A stretch of DNA of 64,000 nt from Ophioderma brevispina (taxonomy: Eukaryota; Echinodermata; Ophiuroidea; Amphilepidida; Ophiodermatidae). Within the stretch, counting starts at the first letter, position 1, and each line of letters begins with the position of its first letter. Location of the stretch: positions 50,573-114,572 of the forward strand of contig JAMKCH010007210.1 of the NCBI GenBank assembly GCA_023653785.1. Direction: 5' to 3'. The notes under the pieces were generated by a model. The model did not search any database and was not told where the DNA came from. It saw only the letters and a list, made by a program, of their open reading frames with translations. A program made the translations under genes and the position numbers. This document shows, in pieces, positions 46,540-59,029 of the stretch.

Positions 46540-47107
46540 GTTAAATGGCCTCCTGTGCTATCACCGGATGCCTCCCGGGCCAACACCAACGGAAACTTGT
46601 ACATCTAAGCAGGAATTGCTCCCACCAACATCCGTCGTAGCGTAGCGAGCATGCAGCGAGCTGCCAAGTATCTATGTGAAGCACCCATGTCTGGACCGAT
46701 CCTGCTGCCAAGAGCCTTAAATCCAGAGAGAGTTTTTAATCAAAATCCAACCTCTTGACACAGTCCACTCTAAAGAGTCAAGAAGAGTCGCCTTCGTGGA
46801 AAGAAATACTTGCCATCAACCGCAAGTAACAATCTATCGGTATTGACCGGGTAAGCATCTCCCACCTGACGCTCCTCATTGGCTGAAATTGCGATGCCGT
46901 CAACAGATTGAGAACCAGAACTGCCGATCTAAGGTTTTCCTTGCAGAAGTGGGGCTACTGGAATGGAGATCATGATACTACCTGTGGTGTGTGGAACATC
47001 AAACCACAGACCATGGCTGCCACGCGGGAGCAACAGTGCACAAATACGGGACCTGCGGATTCGGTGGTAGCAGCCAGACGTTGTACCTCTCTGGCTGGAT
47101 CATATTT
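46540..47107 (+). pseudogene. Jockey-like RT C-terminal end
   Basis: Pieces read ITGCLPGPTPTE, IAPTNIRRSVASMQR-like, then RLRTRTADLRFSLQKWGYWN (near 46900-46960) and C..CG..PQTM with a Cys/His tail near 46980-47050. The region 46340-46540 is unreadable. Confidence 0.58.
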
Positions 47108-48243
47108 GAGACTGACACCGTTAGCGTACTGCTTTTATATCTATTTTTAATGCTAATCGGGGTTTTCCCAGCAAAATTTTTTATAACGTGAAAATCGTTG
47201 CAGGGCATTATCTCCGGTGTAAATGTTCGTTTTTTTTTTGCTGTAGTTAGCATCCTTGTGCCGTAATCCATCTTCTCGTTGATCTTCATAGCTTTACACA
47301 TTAATAGAAATCCTGGTTTCATACATTCGTTGGTTTGGTAGTTAACATCAATCGCTTATCCCTCTGTGTTGTGTTTTGGGGTCTGGCAATAGCTTCCTAT
47401 GTCCTGAAAAGTAATCATTGGTTACTCTGATATTTAACGCATGATTTATATTGTGTGTGTGAAATTTTTTTACAACTAACTTGGTCGAATGTCAACCCTA
47501 AAGGACATTCGTTAAATGTCATTTGATGAACATGACAAGTTCCACTGGAAGTCCTCTTTCAAAGGGTGGCATAACCGTATCAAACCATGGATAGGTAACC
47601 TTTTCATATTGTTTTTTGGTAACTTTATCTCGGTGTTCATAGCTGCCAATTTTGTTTACAAGATTTTGTTGAAAATTTATGCTTCAAATGATCTGTCACC
47701 CCTGGCAGAGTTTTTGGGTTCAGTAATGGGTGTAGTGCAGTAAGGTCTGATACAATTTGTTGTTTGCATCTCCGCCACAACAGAGATGCATACATGAGGC
47801 GAGGCGAGGAAAATGAGGCGATTGATAAAAAACATGTCCCCATATAACATCCTTCCGCAAGCCACATCAACCGCCACCATCGCGCCAACATTAACACAAC
47901 ACCACCACCACACCACCACCAACACACCACCACCACCACAATCTGCAGCATTCAGCACCAACCACCACCACCAACACCCCACAGATCAAGAGCACCATCA
48001 CCGTATCTGGATCACTAGCACCATCACCAGCATCATCAGCATCGCAGCCAACCATTTCCAGCATCAGGATCTACAGCACCATCACAGTATCAGGATCACC
48101 AGCACCATCACCAGCATCAGGATCTACAAAATCACCATCAACCAGTATCAAGGATAGCCAGCATCCGCTTCACGAGGATCTTCTTCAGCAGCAACAACAA
48201 CAACATCCACACCAGCTCCCAGCAGAACAATCCGGGGGCGTCA
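47108..48243 (+). pseudogene. Membrane protein family X, copy C (3' half only)
   Basis: Sequence similarity to copy B (31025-32040) begins abruptly with GACTGACACCGTTAGCGTAC right after the 3' end of the second jockey-like element. It covers the last four or five membrane segments (landmarks VNIKSIIPLC in DNA near 47345, KPWIG near 47580, FISVFIAA near 47625) and the Pro/His/Thr tail. One-base insertions and deletions occur every 20-40 bp, so no long frame survives. The open frame 47813-48157 is the low-complexity tail, longer than in copy B. The 5' half is absent, and nothing upstream of the LINE at 43-44 kb looks like it. Confidence 0.75.
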
Positions 48244-48918
48244 CCACTCAGTAATAATATGTACACATGCTACAAAAAAAAAACCGCGTGAAAAGGTGGT
48301 TTTTTTTAGTGTCTGTTGGCGTCACGCGCGTGATGCGTAGGGTCAAAATCATGAAAAATGGTAGTTTTACTTAGGCTAGTTAAAAACGCGTTTAGGGCCA
48401 TTTCTTTTATCGTGTTTTTGGACCTACTGTCACTCCTATCTGAAAACTACATTTTTGTTGGGTGAAGCTTTTTTACGTCCGTGAAGCACATATTCCAAAG
48501 TGGCTCAAAATCCTTGAAAATACAAAAGAACTCTCCAGGCACATATCGCATCAACATTGCCTGTCGCTATAGATCGTCGAACAGGGATCCACAGCCTCGT
48601 CCCCGCCGACTTACCTAAAAATGTTCAGATTTATATCATGCTGACCGTTAGCCTCAATAGTAATCCACGTGTGCCCAATCGTAACTTGCAAATTTCGGGT
48701 GTCGCATCTGTAAGACATTCTCAATTTGTATTTTTCTTGTCCGTAAACGGCAGAATTACAAGCAAGTATCCTTATGGGACCGTGGAAAGAGCATTGCTCA
48801 TAAAAAAAACCGCAAGATCGGTCATCTCAACTTTTGAGCATAAGATTTTCTCAATGATATCTAGTGATCAATGAATAAAACTAAACAGCAGGTGCTGAAA
48901 TCACGTAATGCACCTTAA
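48244..48918. other. Unassigned, one small open frame
   Basis: An open frame of 105 codons at 48557-48874 shows no recognised motif, though its residue composition is not strongly biased. It could be a fragment of an unknown ORF. Confidence 0.3.
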
Positions 48919-51490
48919 CCACCTCTCTTACCAAGCCTTTTTTTTTTTAACGCGGTTTACCAATGGGGGGGGGTTTCCCAACCCCCCCGAATTCGTTTTA
49001 AAGCACCCGATGCTTATGATTTTGATACCAGTGGATATCTATGGTCCTCCCTCCTCTTTCCATTGATACCAAATAAGTACTACATACCTAGTATGGCGTC
49101 ACAATTCCGTCATAAAAGTCCGCGAGTCGCCAAATTGGCATTTTCCCCACAAAATAGGCGAAAATTCCGATTTTGCGCTAAAAAACGTTCGGAAGATCGG
49201 ATTATTCAATGCGATTTTCAAGCTCTAAATGATGGCACTGCTATACTCCGATTCATCTGAATTGACCCCCGTACCATCTTGCGAGTGGTGAAAAATAATC
49301 AATGAGGCGCAGGAACTTCTGTTAAAATCATGTTATTGTGAGGAATGTTAAGGGCCTGAAATACACTATTGTGCGTTTCCATACCCAATTAAATTGTTAT
49401 TTTTGGCAGGTGCGTGAGTTATATTACCGGAGTGTCTTCCAAGGATAATCCGGGTGTGGCACTTGCCTTTTGAATTCTTTCATTTTCCCCTCTCCGACTT
49501 AATTGAACAGGTCCAAAACTCCAGGGGGACGAAACGTATCAACGCGAATCGACTATAGTTTTACATAATATAGAGTTTTAGAGCATACTATGCCTATCAT
49601 TTCAAAATGTACTATAAAATATTCTTTTTTTGTAGCAGGTGTACCAGGGGGTTCCCCCCTCGGTATTCGTTAGAAAGCACCCGATGCCTTATGATTTTGA
49701 TACCATGGATAGCTATGGTCCTCCTCTTTCCATTGATACCAAAATAATACTAACTATACCTAGTATGGCGTCACAATGACGTCATAAAGTCCGCGCGTCG
49801 TGCCAAATTCGGCATTTTCCACAGAAAATAGGGCGAAATCCGATTTTGCGCTACAAAGTTAGGAATATCGGATTTTCATGTCGTTTTGCACATCTAATTA
49901 TTGTGAGGACATGTTAAGGCCTGAAATACACTATTGTGCGTTTGTAACACGGTTTACCATCCCCCTTCGATATTCGTTTAAATCACCGATGGTTATGTAT
50001 TTTGATTACCCACCGCATGGTATCTATGGTCCTCCTCTTTCCATTGATACCAAATGTACTAACATACTAGTAAGGCGTCTCAATGACGTCATAAGTCCGC
50101 GAGTCGGCCAAATTGGGGCATTTCCACAGAAAATAGGCGAAAATCCGATTTTGCGCTAAAAAAACGTTAGGAATATCGGATTTTTCATGCGGTTTTCAGC
50201 TCAAATTGGCAACTGCTATAATCAATTCATCTGATATGTGTCCCCGTACCATTCTTGCGGAGGTGAAAAATTCAATGAGGCGGCAGGGAACGTCTGTTAA
50301 TCATGTTATTGTGAGGAATGTTAAGGCCTGAATACCTATGTTGTGCGTATTCCCATACACGGAATGAATTGTATTTAGTGGCAGGTGAGTGAGTTTAATA
50401 ATGGACCGAGTGTCGTCCAATATAATCTGTGTGGCACTTGCTTTGAATTCTTTTCATTTCCCTCTCCGTATTAATTGAATAGGTCCAAAACTCCAGGGGA
50501 CGAACTATCAACAGCGAATCGACTATAGTTTGCCATAAATATAGCAGTTAGAGCAATACGATGCTAATAATTTCAAAATGTACTATAAAATATTCTTTTT
50601 TTGTAACAACCACGGTTTAACAAGGGGGTTACCCCCTCGAGATTCGTTATAAATCACCCGATGCTTTATTATTTTGATACCAATGGATAGCTATGGTCCT
50701 CCTCTTTTCCTTGAATACCAAATAAGTACTAACATATACCTAGTATTGAGCTTCCCTCAATACGTCCATAATTCCGCGAGTCGGCCAATTGGCTTTTCCT
50801 TTCCATTCCACAGAACATAGGCTAAAATCCGATTTTGCGGCTAAAAAAGTGGAAATCGATTTTCATGCGGTTTTCCAGCTCTACATGATGGGCAACTGAC
50901 TATACCATCATCTGATATGTTGCCCCGTACCATTCTTGCGAGGTGAAAAATTCAATGAGGCGCATGGACTTCTGTTATCATGTTATTGTGAGGAATGTTA
51001 AGGGCCTGAAATACTCTATTGTGCGTTTCCATACATAAATGAAAATTGTAATTTAGTGGCAGGTGAGTTGAGTTAAATGACCGCAGTGTCCTCCAATATA
51101 ATACGGTGTGCACGTGCATTTGAATTCTTTCAGTTTCCCTCTCCACCTTAATTGAATAGTCCAAAACTCCAGGGGGACGACACGTATCAACGCGAATCGA
51201 TTATTGTTTTTACATAAGTTTTAGAGCAATACTATGCATAATAATTTCAAAAATGTTTTGGGTGGCAACCACCCCCGCCCCCCGTACCCTTCGGACTTTG
51301 ACGGCATACCCTAACCCCCCTGAAGGTGCTACCTTACACATTTTTTTCGCTAAAATGGACCGGAAAGGATGAGAAAACGATTACCTACCAACTGAAGCTT
51401 TTTACGCAATCTTTTGGCGTTTTAGCGCCCGGAGCAAAGTTCAGTAGAGGGGGTGTGGTAACCCCCCCACCCCCTCGTAAGACGAGGGTT
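48919..51490 (+). repeat. MITE-C expanded into a tandem array
   Basis: The array starts with acctctcttaccaagcc (48919) and ends with gtaagacgagggtt (51490), the ends of MITE-C. Between them the internal part recurs about four times, with unit starts (cggtttaccaa) near 48953, 49640, 49945 and 50610. Three units carry the MITE-D insert (49242-49557, about 50215-50525, about 50900-51207). The second unit is short (about 305 bp), with only a remnant of D. Spacing is otherwise 650-690 bp. No gene. Confidence 0.82.
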
Positions 51491-51584
51491 CATGACCACC
51501 CCTAGCCAGATCGTCAATTATAATCAGACGTAATTTGCATTTGGGACTTGCGTGTGAGTCATCCATGAACATTGTTAACAATAA

Positions 51585-52830
51585 CCTTTCGCAGTACCAT
51601 TAATCTTTTCAGATTTGTGTGTACTACTACAGAATTGTGCATTGTTTCCATGATCTAATTAGGCCCCCGGGATTAGGCCTACTCAGTTTACATTGCGTTG
51701 GATACTATTTTTAAATGTAGAGGTAATGATGACGTAATGACAGTGACATCGCTGATGTCACTGTCATCATGTATATTAATATAATACGCCACATGTATCT
51801 GTCTGGCTGTGTGTCTGTTCGGCTATTTTCTCGGAGGCCGGAGGTCGTACGGTCATGAAACTTGGTGGGTGGGTGTAGCCGGGTCAGATCAAAATCATCA
51901 AGCCTTCGATTGGTTAGCGGATACGCGCCCCACAAGCCGCGTAAAAACAAGCGTATCCAACGAAGAGCATGATCTAAAGGAAGATAAGTTACAAAGATTA
52001 TAATGTAATAGATAAAGGATGAGAAGCACACCGTTATGAAAAATAATGGTGTTTTGATAAGGTATGGTGAGCATGTTAGACTCCGACTGTCGGCGAGCCT
52101 TTGGCGAGCCGCTATAGGTCTTACGAATATCGTAACGCTAAATACTAGTGACCCTTTAAAAAGTCAGCTGAAGCCTATCAGTGAAATGATCATTGATTCC
52201 GGTGTGAAAGTAATCATAGTCCGGTAGGTATCATAGTCCGGGCTCCATAGACGACAACGGAATAAAGCATGAAAATATGTTGCGTGAAGAGCCAACTGAA
52301 TCGATTGCCCTATTGTTCACCATTGTTCCCGGACTGTGAGCCCGGAGGACTATATCTCCTGCCACACTGGCATTTGATCTTGGTTTTTATATTCCATTTG
52401 TTATGGTTTATTTCAATTTGATCTATCATGGTGTTTTATTACTATTCCTTTGTACTCTATTTTAGATAAAAGGTATCTAGTTTTTAAAATATTTCTTCAT
52501 TCAAATTTGGATTACTTATATACATTTTGTAAAGCATTTTGTGATCATATCATCTAGTTTTTAGAAATATTTCTTCATTCGAATTGGGATTAATTATATA
52601 CTTTCTGTAAAGCACTTTGTGATCATATTTGTAACCATAGGTAACCGTAATATGACAATGTCCGCAAATGTCTCAAAATAAAATTAAAAGTGCCGCGTTA
52701 ATGCCAAGTACGTATAAAATTTGCAAAATGTGAGGTTTATGGATCGCTAGCAGTTCCTTCAAATCGCCCAATTTTTCTAGTGTAGCCATCAACGTATAAA
52801 GATACAGTTTGGGAAAGTGGATATCATATT
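51585..52830 (+). repeat. Duplicated block D (pairs with 39798-40770)
   Basis: Same landmarks and order as block C, with about 170 bp extra at the MITE-A insertion. A short near-perfect inverted pair tgacagtgacatc/gatgtcactgtca lies at 51737-51768. Small frames here (61-106 codons) have no motif. Confidence 0.78.
52197..52375. mobile_element. MITE-A, single complete copy
   Basis: Ends ccggtgtgaaagtaatcatag and ctcctgccacactgg. The inner part (atagacgacaacggaataaagc, gttgcgtgaagagccaactg) equals the units at 1904-2226. The partner block C at about 40209 (gattccggtatttgtcttgg) lacks it, giving an empty site. Confidence 0.8.
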
Positions 52831-52919
52831 CAACTAGGGAAGAAAGTCTAGTTTTAGAAGTGGAGGAAACTAGAGTACCCGGAGTGTGAGATTGAACTAG
52901 AAGCATTTTATCTAGAGCT

Positions 52920-53830
52920 ATAATTCGAGCTTCTGAAAGCAATAACAGTACTTTTTTGAAGAGCGCCCTCATTTTCCACATATTTTAAGATTTTTGCACA
53001 GTTGTATTGGCTAGTGAACTATACCTGTGAATGGTAAAGTTCGACCATGTCTATGTATCGCAAAAGAGGGAATTTTGTAATTAGGATAATTAATATCGTA
53101 TACCGATAATAATTCAATATGATATAGCCAGGAAATAGCGCCATGTATGTGTCTACGCTCAGCTCACCCATTAGTTGTTCTGTTGGTTCAGGCAAATCAA
53201 GTTAGATGCCATTTTCGTGAGGTGGCACTGTTTTCACAATGGGCTATTCCAGAAAAAAATGCCCCCCCCCCCTCATAGAGGGCAAAATTGTTTGTTCACA
53301 AAATATCTGGAATTCCTGGCTATCCTTCCATGAATTATCTGGAATTCCAGACACTACCTTCCGTAAATTACCAGGAATTCCAGACACTACCTTTTTTCCG
53401 GAATTTTCCTCTGAAAATCGTAAAAACACTGAAATTCCGTCACCCACTATACCTAAAATGGCTGGAATTCCCACCCGTATTAGACATTAAATTTTGGAAT
53501 TCCAGCTTTCAAAAGTGAAAAAAGTCTGGAATTCCGGCGCCCTCTATAGGGGGGGGGGGCATTTTTTTTCTGGAATAGCCAATGGAACGACAGAAATTTG
53601 GCGTTCAGTTATACCGTTACAATCGGGGATCTCGATTCTAATTACAAAATCGCTTCTTGACATATGCACTTTTCAAAACGACGCTTATGGGGGACATATG
53701 CACTTTTGAGCATATCATTCACAGGTATAGTTTATAGACAATTACCAACACCCACTTGTGAAAAAATCTCAAAATTGGAAAATTGAGAACGCTCTTCAAA
53801 CATATGCGCTGTTATTGCTTAAATTCCTGC
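52920..53830. repeat. Inverted repeat arms 52925-53045 and 53705-53825
   Basis: The left arm contains gaagagcgccctcattttcc ... ttgcacagttgtattgg ... actatacctgtgaatg, and the right arm its reverse complement in order. MITE-G and other sequence lie between. The arms might be the ends of a larger foldback. Confidence 0.6.
53242..53583. mobile_element. MITE-G with GGAATTCC repeats, first copy
   Basis: Inverted ends gggctattccagaaaaaaatg and, at the right, cattttttttctggaatagcc, each next to C or G runs and a ccctctatag-type motif. Inside, the palindrome CTGGAATTCCAG or close variants occurs about seven times. A flanking AAT on both sides may be the target duplication. Confidence 0.8.
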
Positions 53831-54378
53831 GAATAAATATGTACAAAATACCGTTGTAAAATTTCTAATAATGGAGTCACACGGTATACGTATTAAGGCT
53901 ATCAGCATTTGTGTTATAAACAAATTTTTCATCATTTTGCACAAGCTGAATGATGCCCTGTTAGCTAAACGCGCAGTTTAAAAAAAAACATTCTCGTTGT
54001 CCCTCCCTTCTCCTTTTTTAGATAAGGCTAATTATTTTTAAAATTATTTTAATTAGGCCCTAATTTATTAAACTTGGTTTTTAAACGGGTGTGTGTTGAT
54101 TAACTACAGTCCTTTCAGCGAGTGATTTCGGGGGTCTATTGCTTGCAAATGTAAAATTAAGGTATCATCTTTTCGGATGGCAGCTGAATGGTGGTGGAAC
54201 ACGGTCACCAATAATTAGTATTATTTTAAAAACAATTTTTTATTAAAAAGGGATTGCCCTCCCTCATTTTGTCAGGGGCCTACATTATTGAGAACGCTTA
54301 ATAGTGGAGGAGCTAGGACCCAGGTCAAACATCATGAGTTTACCTCTCACTACAGAAAGGTTTGACACCTTTATTTGG

Positions 54379-55215
54379 TAGTTAGTATGGACCCTCTATA
54401 TCAACGCTAGGTAGGTAGTACTCTCAAATGTGGGTCATTTCAATAGGGCAATTTAAGTTTTAACAGGGGTCACAACTTTTAAAATGCTCCCAATCATGTT
54501 GAAATGTATGCCATATTGTCAGTTTTGTCATAAGGCTTCCAAAAATGTATAGTTTGTACCTACTTATGGACCACTGTTTTGGGGGTTATAGGGTAAAATG
54601 GCCTAAAAATGGTAAAAAAGGTCAATTTTATTGTGTACAGGGGTCAAATCGGAGTTGCTCCAATTTTGTTGAAAATATAGACGTTGTTCATCTCGCATTA
54701 ATTGAGTCAAAATAAGGAATAGTTTCTATCATCTGCAATGCATATTACCAGGCTTATGGGACAAAATAGGTCATAGGTCAACATACCCAATGGTGTTGAC
54801 CTTCTGTGACCCCTTATCTCCATAAGTAAGCATTTAAACATAATACACAACTATACCTTTTAGGGGTCCTCTTACCTCAGGCAATAACTTGAAGTATTTA
54901 AATATACTCAGATTAACCTTTTAATGTTGACCTCGTACAAATCGGAAGGGAATTTGACCTTTTTACCATTTTAGCAAGTTTACCCTATAACTCCCAATAA
55001 ACCAATGGTCGTTAGGTGGTAAAAAATATACATTTGGAAATTATTATGATTAGATGGACAATATGGCATACATTAAACTTGAATTGGGGCATTTTAAAAA
55101 GTTGACCACTGTGTAAAATTAAATTGGCCCCTATTGAAAAAGTGATACCACAATTTGAGAGTACTACTACCTCGAATTGATTTGTAGGGGTCCATACTAA
55201 CTACCAAAGGTCAAA
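54379..55215. mobile_element. Foldback element F, copy 2
   Basis: The arm ttagtatggaccctctat ... gtagtactctcaaatgtgg is mirrored by ccacaatttgagagtactac ... ggtccatactaacta. Imperfect pairing runs through almost the whole 830 bp with a centre near 54790. No coding capacity. Confidence 0.75.
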
Positions 55216-55859
55216 ATTTTCTGTAAGCTGGGAGGTAACGAACTCCTTAAATAAGGCCCATATGATATTCTGCTCTCTCTATAATAATTATTTCAAGGGG
55301 CCTAATATAGCTGGTGGCTTTGGTCAATATTGGCCTTGAATAGTGATGCGCCATAGTTTTTGTGCTGTGATCACTGTGGCTCCTGTGGGGCTTGATCGCG
55401 GGGTGGTAGTTGGCGTGGCGGTATTTTTCTGATGTGCACTATGGTAGCGATTTTTGGCATTATTTGAATATATTTGTGGAATATGATAAGGATTGACATA
55501 TATTGGAAGATTAGTTAGTTTATGGTTCAAATTTTCTTTTTATTTTAGGACAAATATTATCATATCGTTAGTATGTTTAAAAAAATTGTATGAGGTGTAT
55601 AGCCACATGCATAGGTGGGCTAGCAAGATGGTAACTAAAGTTGGTGCATGGAGCGGCTGGCTTTGGCAGAGGAAATTGCTTCTGTTTTAAAGATTATGTG
55701 TATTTTTTAACTTTGTATAGGGTATACTGAACAATGTTACTGTAAAAAGTGTATCTTAAGGAGCTCTTGTAAGTGTTTGTGTGTGTGTTTTTTTTTCTAA
55801 TAAAGGCAGGCAAGAGCAGCTATTAAAACAAAAATAACTATCGGGCACTGTTTTCACAA

Positions 55860-56245
55860 ATGGGCTCTTCCAGAAAAAAATGCCCCCCCACCCCCCCCCC
55901 CATAAGAGGGCAAATTGTTTGTTCCCAAATATCTGGAATTCCTGGCTTATCCTTCCATTAATTATCATGGATTTCCAACACTACCCCCTTCTCCGTAAAT
56001 TACCCCAGAATTCCAGACACTACCATTTTTTTCGGAATTTTCCTTCCCTCGAAAATCGAAAAAAAAAAAAAAAAAAAAAAAAACATAAAAACCACTGAAA
56101 TCCGTCACCCACTAACCTAAAATGGCTGGATTCCCACCCGTATTAGACCTTAAATTTTGGAATTCCAGCTTCAAAGTGACAAAAGTCTGGAATTCCGGCT
56201 CCCTCTATAGGGGGGGGGGGGCATTTTTTTTTCTGGAATAGCCCA
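55860..56245. mobile_element. MITE-G, second copy
   Basis: Same ends (gggctcttccagaaaaaaatg, ctggaatagccc) and GGAATTCC repeats, lengthened by the A run near 56060. Confidence 0.78.
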
Positions 56246-57054
56246 AGTGACGACAGACTTTGGCGTTTTGGCTCTGTTGCTAAACACTAAGCTACCGTAC
56301 AATCGGGTATCTCGATTCTAATTCCCAAAATCGCTTCTTGACAATGCCACTTTTCAAATCGCTTAATGCCATATGCCACTTTTTGATCATTATCATTTCG
56401 CAGGTATAGTTTACTAGACAATACCAACACAGCTTGTGCAAAAATCTCAAATTTGGAATTGGAGAACGCCTCTTCAAATGGATGCGCTTTTATTGCTTTA
56501 AATTCCTGCGAATAAATATGTACAAAATCGCGTTTGTAAATTTCTTATAATAGTCACAAGGTATACGTATTAAGCTATCCATCATTATGTTTATAAACAC
56601 ATTTCACTCATTTTTCACAAGCTGAAAGGATGCACGTTAGTATCATACCGCATTTAAAAAAACATTCTCGTTGCCCTCACCTTCTTACTTTTTAGATAGC
56701 TAATTTATTTTTAAAATTATTTTATATTAGGCCCTAATTTTTAACTGGTGGTTGATAAACCTGGTTGTGTTGTTGAGTTAACTACGTCACTTTCAGACGA
56801 TTGATTTCGGGGGTCTATTGCTTGCAAAAGTAAAATTAAGTATCATCTTTTCGGATGCAAGCTGAATGGTGGTGGTAACACGGGCACCAATAAAATTAGT
56901 ATTATTTTACTAAAAATAATTTTTTTATAAAAGGATGCCCTCCCTCCTTTTGTCAGGGGCTACTATTATAGAAGCTAAAATAAGTGGATGAGCTAGGACC
57001 CAGGTCAAACATCATCGTTTACCTGTCACACAGAAAAGGTTTTACACCTTTGGT

Positions 57055-57895
57055 AGTTAGTATGGACCCTCTATATCAACGCTGGGTAGGTAGTACTCTC
57101 AATTGTGGTGTCAACTTCTTTCAATAGGGCCAATTTTAAGTTTACCCGGGGTCAAACTTTTTAAAATGCTCCCATCATGTTGAAATGTAAATGCCATATT
57201 GTCCTTCTTGTCATAAGGATTCCAAAAATGTATAGTCTTTACCGCATCGTATGACCAATGGTTTTTGGAGTTATAGGGTAAATGTCTAAAATGGTAAAAA
57301 AAGGTCAATTTCTATTTGTAGAGGGTCAAAAATCGGAAGTTTGCTCCCATTTTTGTTGAAAATGATAGAAGTTGTTCTCTAGCTTAATGATCCAAAATAA
57401 GGAATAGTTTCTATTCATGCTCTGCAATGCCATAGTTACCATGTTATGGGACAAAATAGTCATAGGTCACATACCCAATTGGCGTTGACCTCTTTGACCC
57501 TTATCTCATAAGTAAGCATTTTAACATAATACAACTATACCTTTTAGGAGTCCTCTTACCTCAGGCAATAACTTTGCAAGTATTTAAATTAATCAGATTA
57601 CCTTTTAATGTGGACCCCTGTAAAATCGAGATTGACCCTTTTTACCATTTTAGCCATTTTACCCTATAACTCCAAAACCATGGTCGTAGGTGGTACAAAC
57701 TTCATTTTTTTGGAATCCTTATGATTAGGGACAATAATGGCATACATTTAAACAGGATTTGGGTGCATTTTAAAAGTTTTGACCCCCCTGTGTAACTTAA
57801 TTGCCCTATTGAAAAGTGATACCACAGTTTGAGAGTACTCCTAACCACTCCCTACAATTGATGTAGAGGGTCCATAATAACTACCAAGGTGTCAA
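57055..57895. mobile_element. Foldback element F, copy 3
   Basis: Copy of 54379-55215 within the second tandem unit, with the same end arms. The central ttatctcataagtaagcat and cctcaggcaataac segments are identical in both. Confidence 0.75.
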
Positions 57896-58500
57896 ACCTT
57901 CTGTAGTGGGAGGTAAACGAACTCCTTAAATAAGGCCCCTATGAATCTGCTCTCCTCTATCATAATTATTTTTCAAGGGCCGAATATAGCTGGTTTGGCT
58001 GGTCAATGTTTGGCCCTGTAATAGTGATTCGCCATAGTTTTTGTGCTGTGATCACTGTGGCTCCTGTTGGGCTTGAATCGCGGGGTATTGGCGTGCGGTA
58101 TGTTTCTGATGTGCACTATGGTAGCGATTTGGCATATATGAATAATTTGTTGGAATATGATAATGAATTGACATATAGTGGAATTGATTAGTTATTTTTA
58201 TGGTCAAATTTTCTTTTTATTTAATACCATATTATCATACTCGTTATAATAGTTAAAAATTGTATAGGTTTTATGCCACATGCCTAGTGTGCTCCCTAGA
58301 TGGTAATAAAGTTGGTGTATGACGGCTGGCTTTTGGCAGAGGAAATTGTTTTTTTTTTTAAAGATATGTGTATGTTTTTAACTTTGTATAGGGTATACTG
58401 AACATGTACTGTAAAACGTGTATTCTTTAATGAGCTCTGTAAAGTGTTTGTGGTTGTGGTTTTTTTTCTAATAGAGGCAGCAGCTATTACAACAAAATAA

Positions 58501-59029
58501 GCTATTCGGCATTTTTGTAAATCTAGAATGAAAGTTTTGGACAGTCCAATTAAAATTTTAAAAGTTCTTGGTCCCTGTTTGAAGGACACTGAAATGTCAG
58601 CTGTGATCGCGGGGGGGGCATTGTATTCAAAGGTGGATATTATGCGTGAACATGGACTTCCAAATGCACCCTAAACAAGTATTCCACCCACTGACTAAAA
58701 TACATACCCTAACAAGTATTTTTGTATGTTGTTGCTACACTAAAAGAAGTTTTTTTGTCAGTTTTTTTGCTAGCTTAAACATGTTCACTACGGGCTAGTA
58801 CCATTACCCCCCCACCTAGTCCCCCCCCCCACGGGATTTTTGGAGACAACCATTTTTGTGAAGCTTATACCATAAGCACTGATTCAAGTTTGTCTGCAAA
58901 AAATCCCCACCCTGGTTAAATGGTGAGGGCTCTTTTTTTTTTTTTTTCAAATGCTGCCCAAATAAACCACCCCCCTTCGGGAGAGAAGTACCAACAGGCC
59001 TATCACAACACAAAACATCATCAGGCCTA
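58501..59029. other. No gene recognised
   Basis: Contains C and G homopolymers (58612, 58807-58830) and a T run near 58932. Small frames have no motif. Confidence 0.4.

Larger units (their letters stand above)
44450..47107 (+). mobile_element. Jockey-like non-LTR retrotransposon 2, broken
   Basis: Endonuclease, linker, RT and the terminal Cys-rich end all appear in order on the plus strand over 2.65 kb, heavily frameshifted. It is a different family from the copy at 3300-6832. Its 3' end abuts gene copy C at about 47107 with no spacer. No poly-A tail is visible at the junction. Confidence 0.72.
53224..55846 (+). repeat. 2.6 kb tandem duplication, first unit
   Basis: The whole stretch recurs at 55847-58500 in the same order: MITE-G, an inverted-arm segment, foldback F, and a 3' part with gtgctgtgatcactgtggctcctg. 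The units are similar throughout, with frequent one-base indels. The junction repeats ggcactgttttcacaa.tggg at both unit starts. Confidence 0.88.
55847..58500 (+). repeat. 2.6 kb tandem duplication, second unit
   Basis: Partner of 53224-55846. It ends after aggcagcagctattacaac, matching the end of the first unit. A run of about 25 A near 56060 is private to this copy. Confidence 0.88.

Noticed and set aside
47813..48157. 114-codon His/Thr/Ile-rich frame as a separate gene
   Set aside because: It is the expanded low-complexity tail of gene copy C, matched by the end of copy B.
55324..58191. Small frames in the 3' part of the 2.6 kb units (for example 58006-58191)
   Set aside because: The frame is not kept between the two units.
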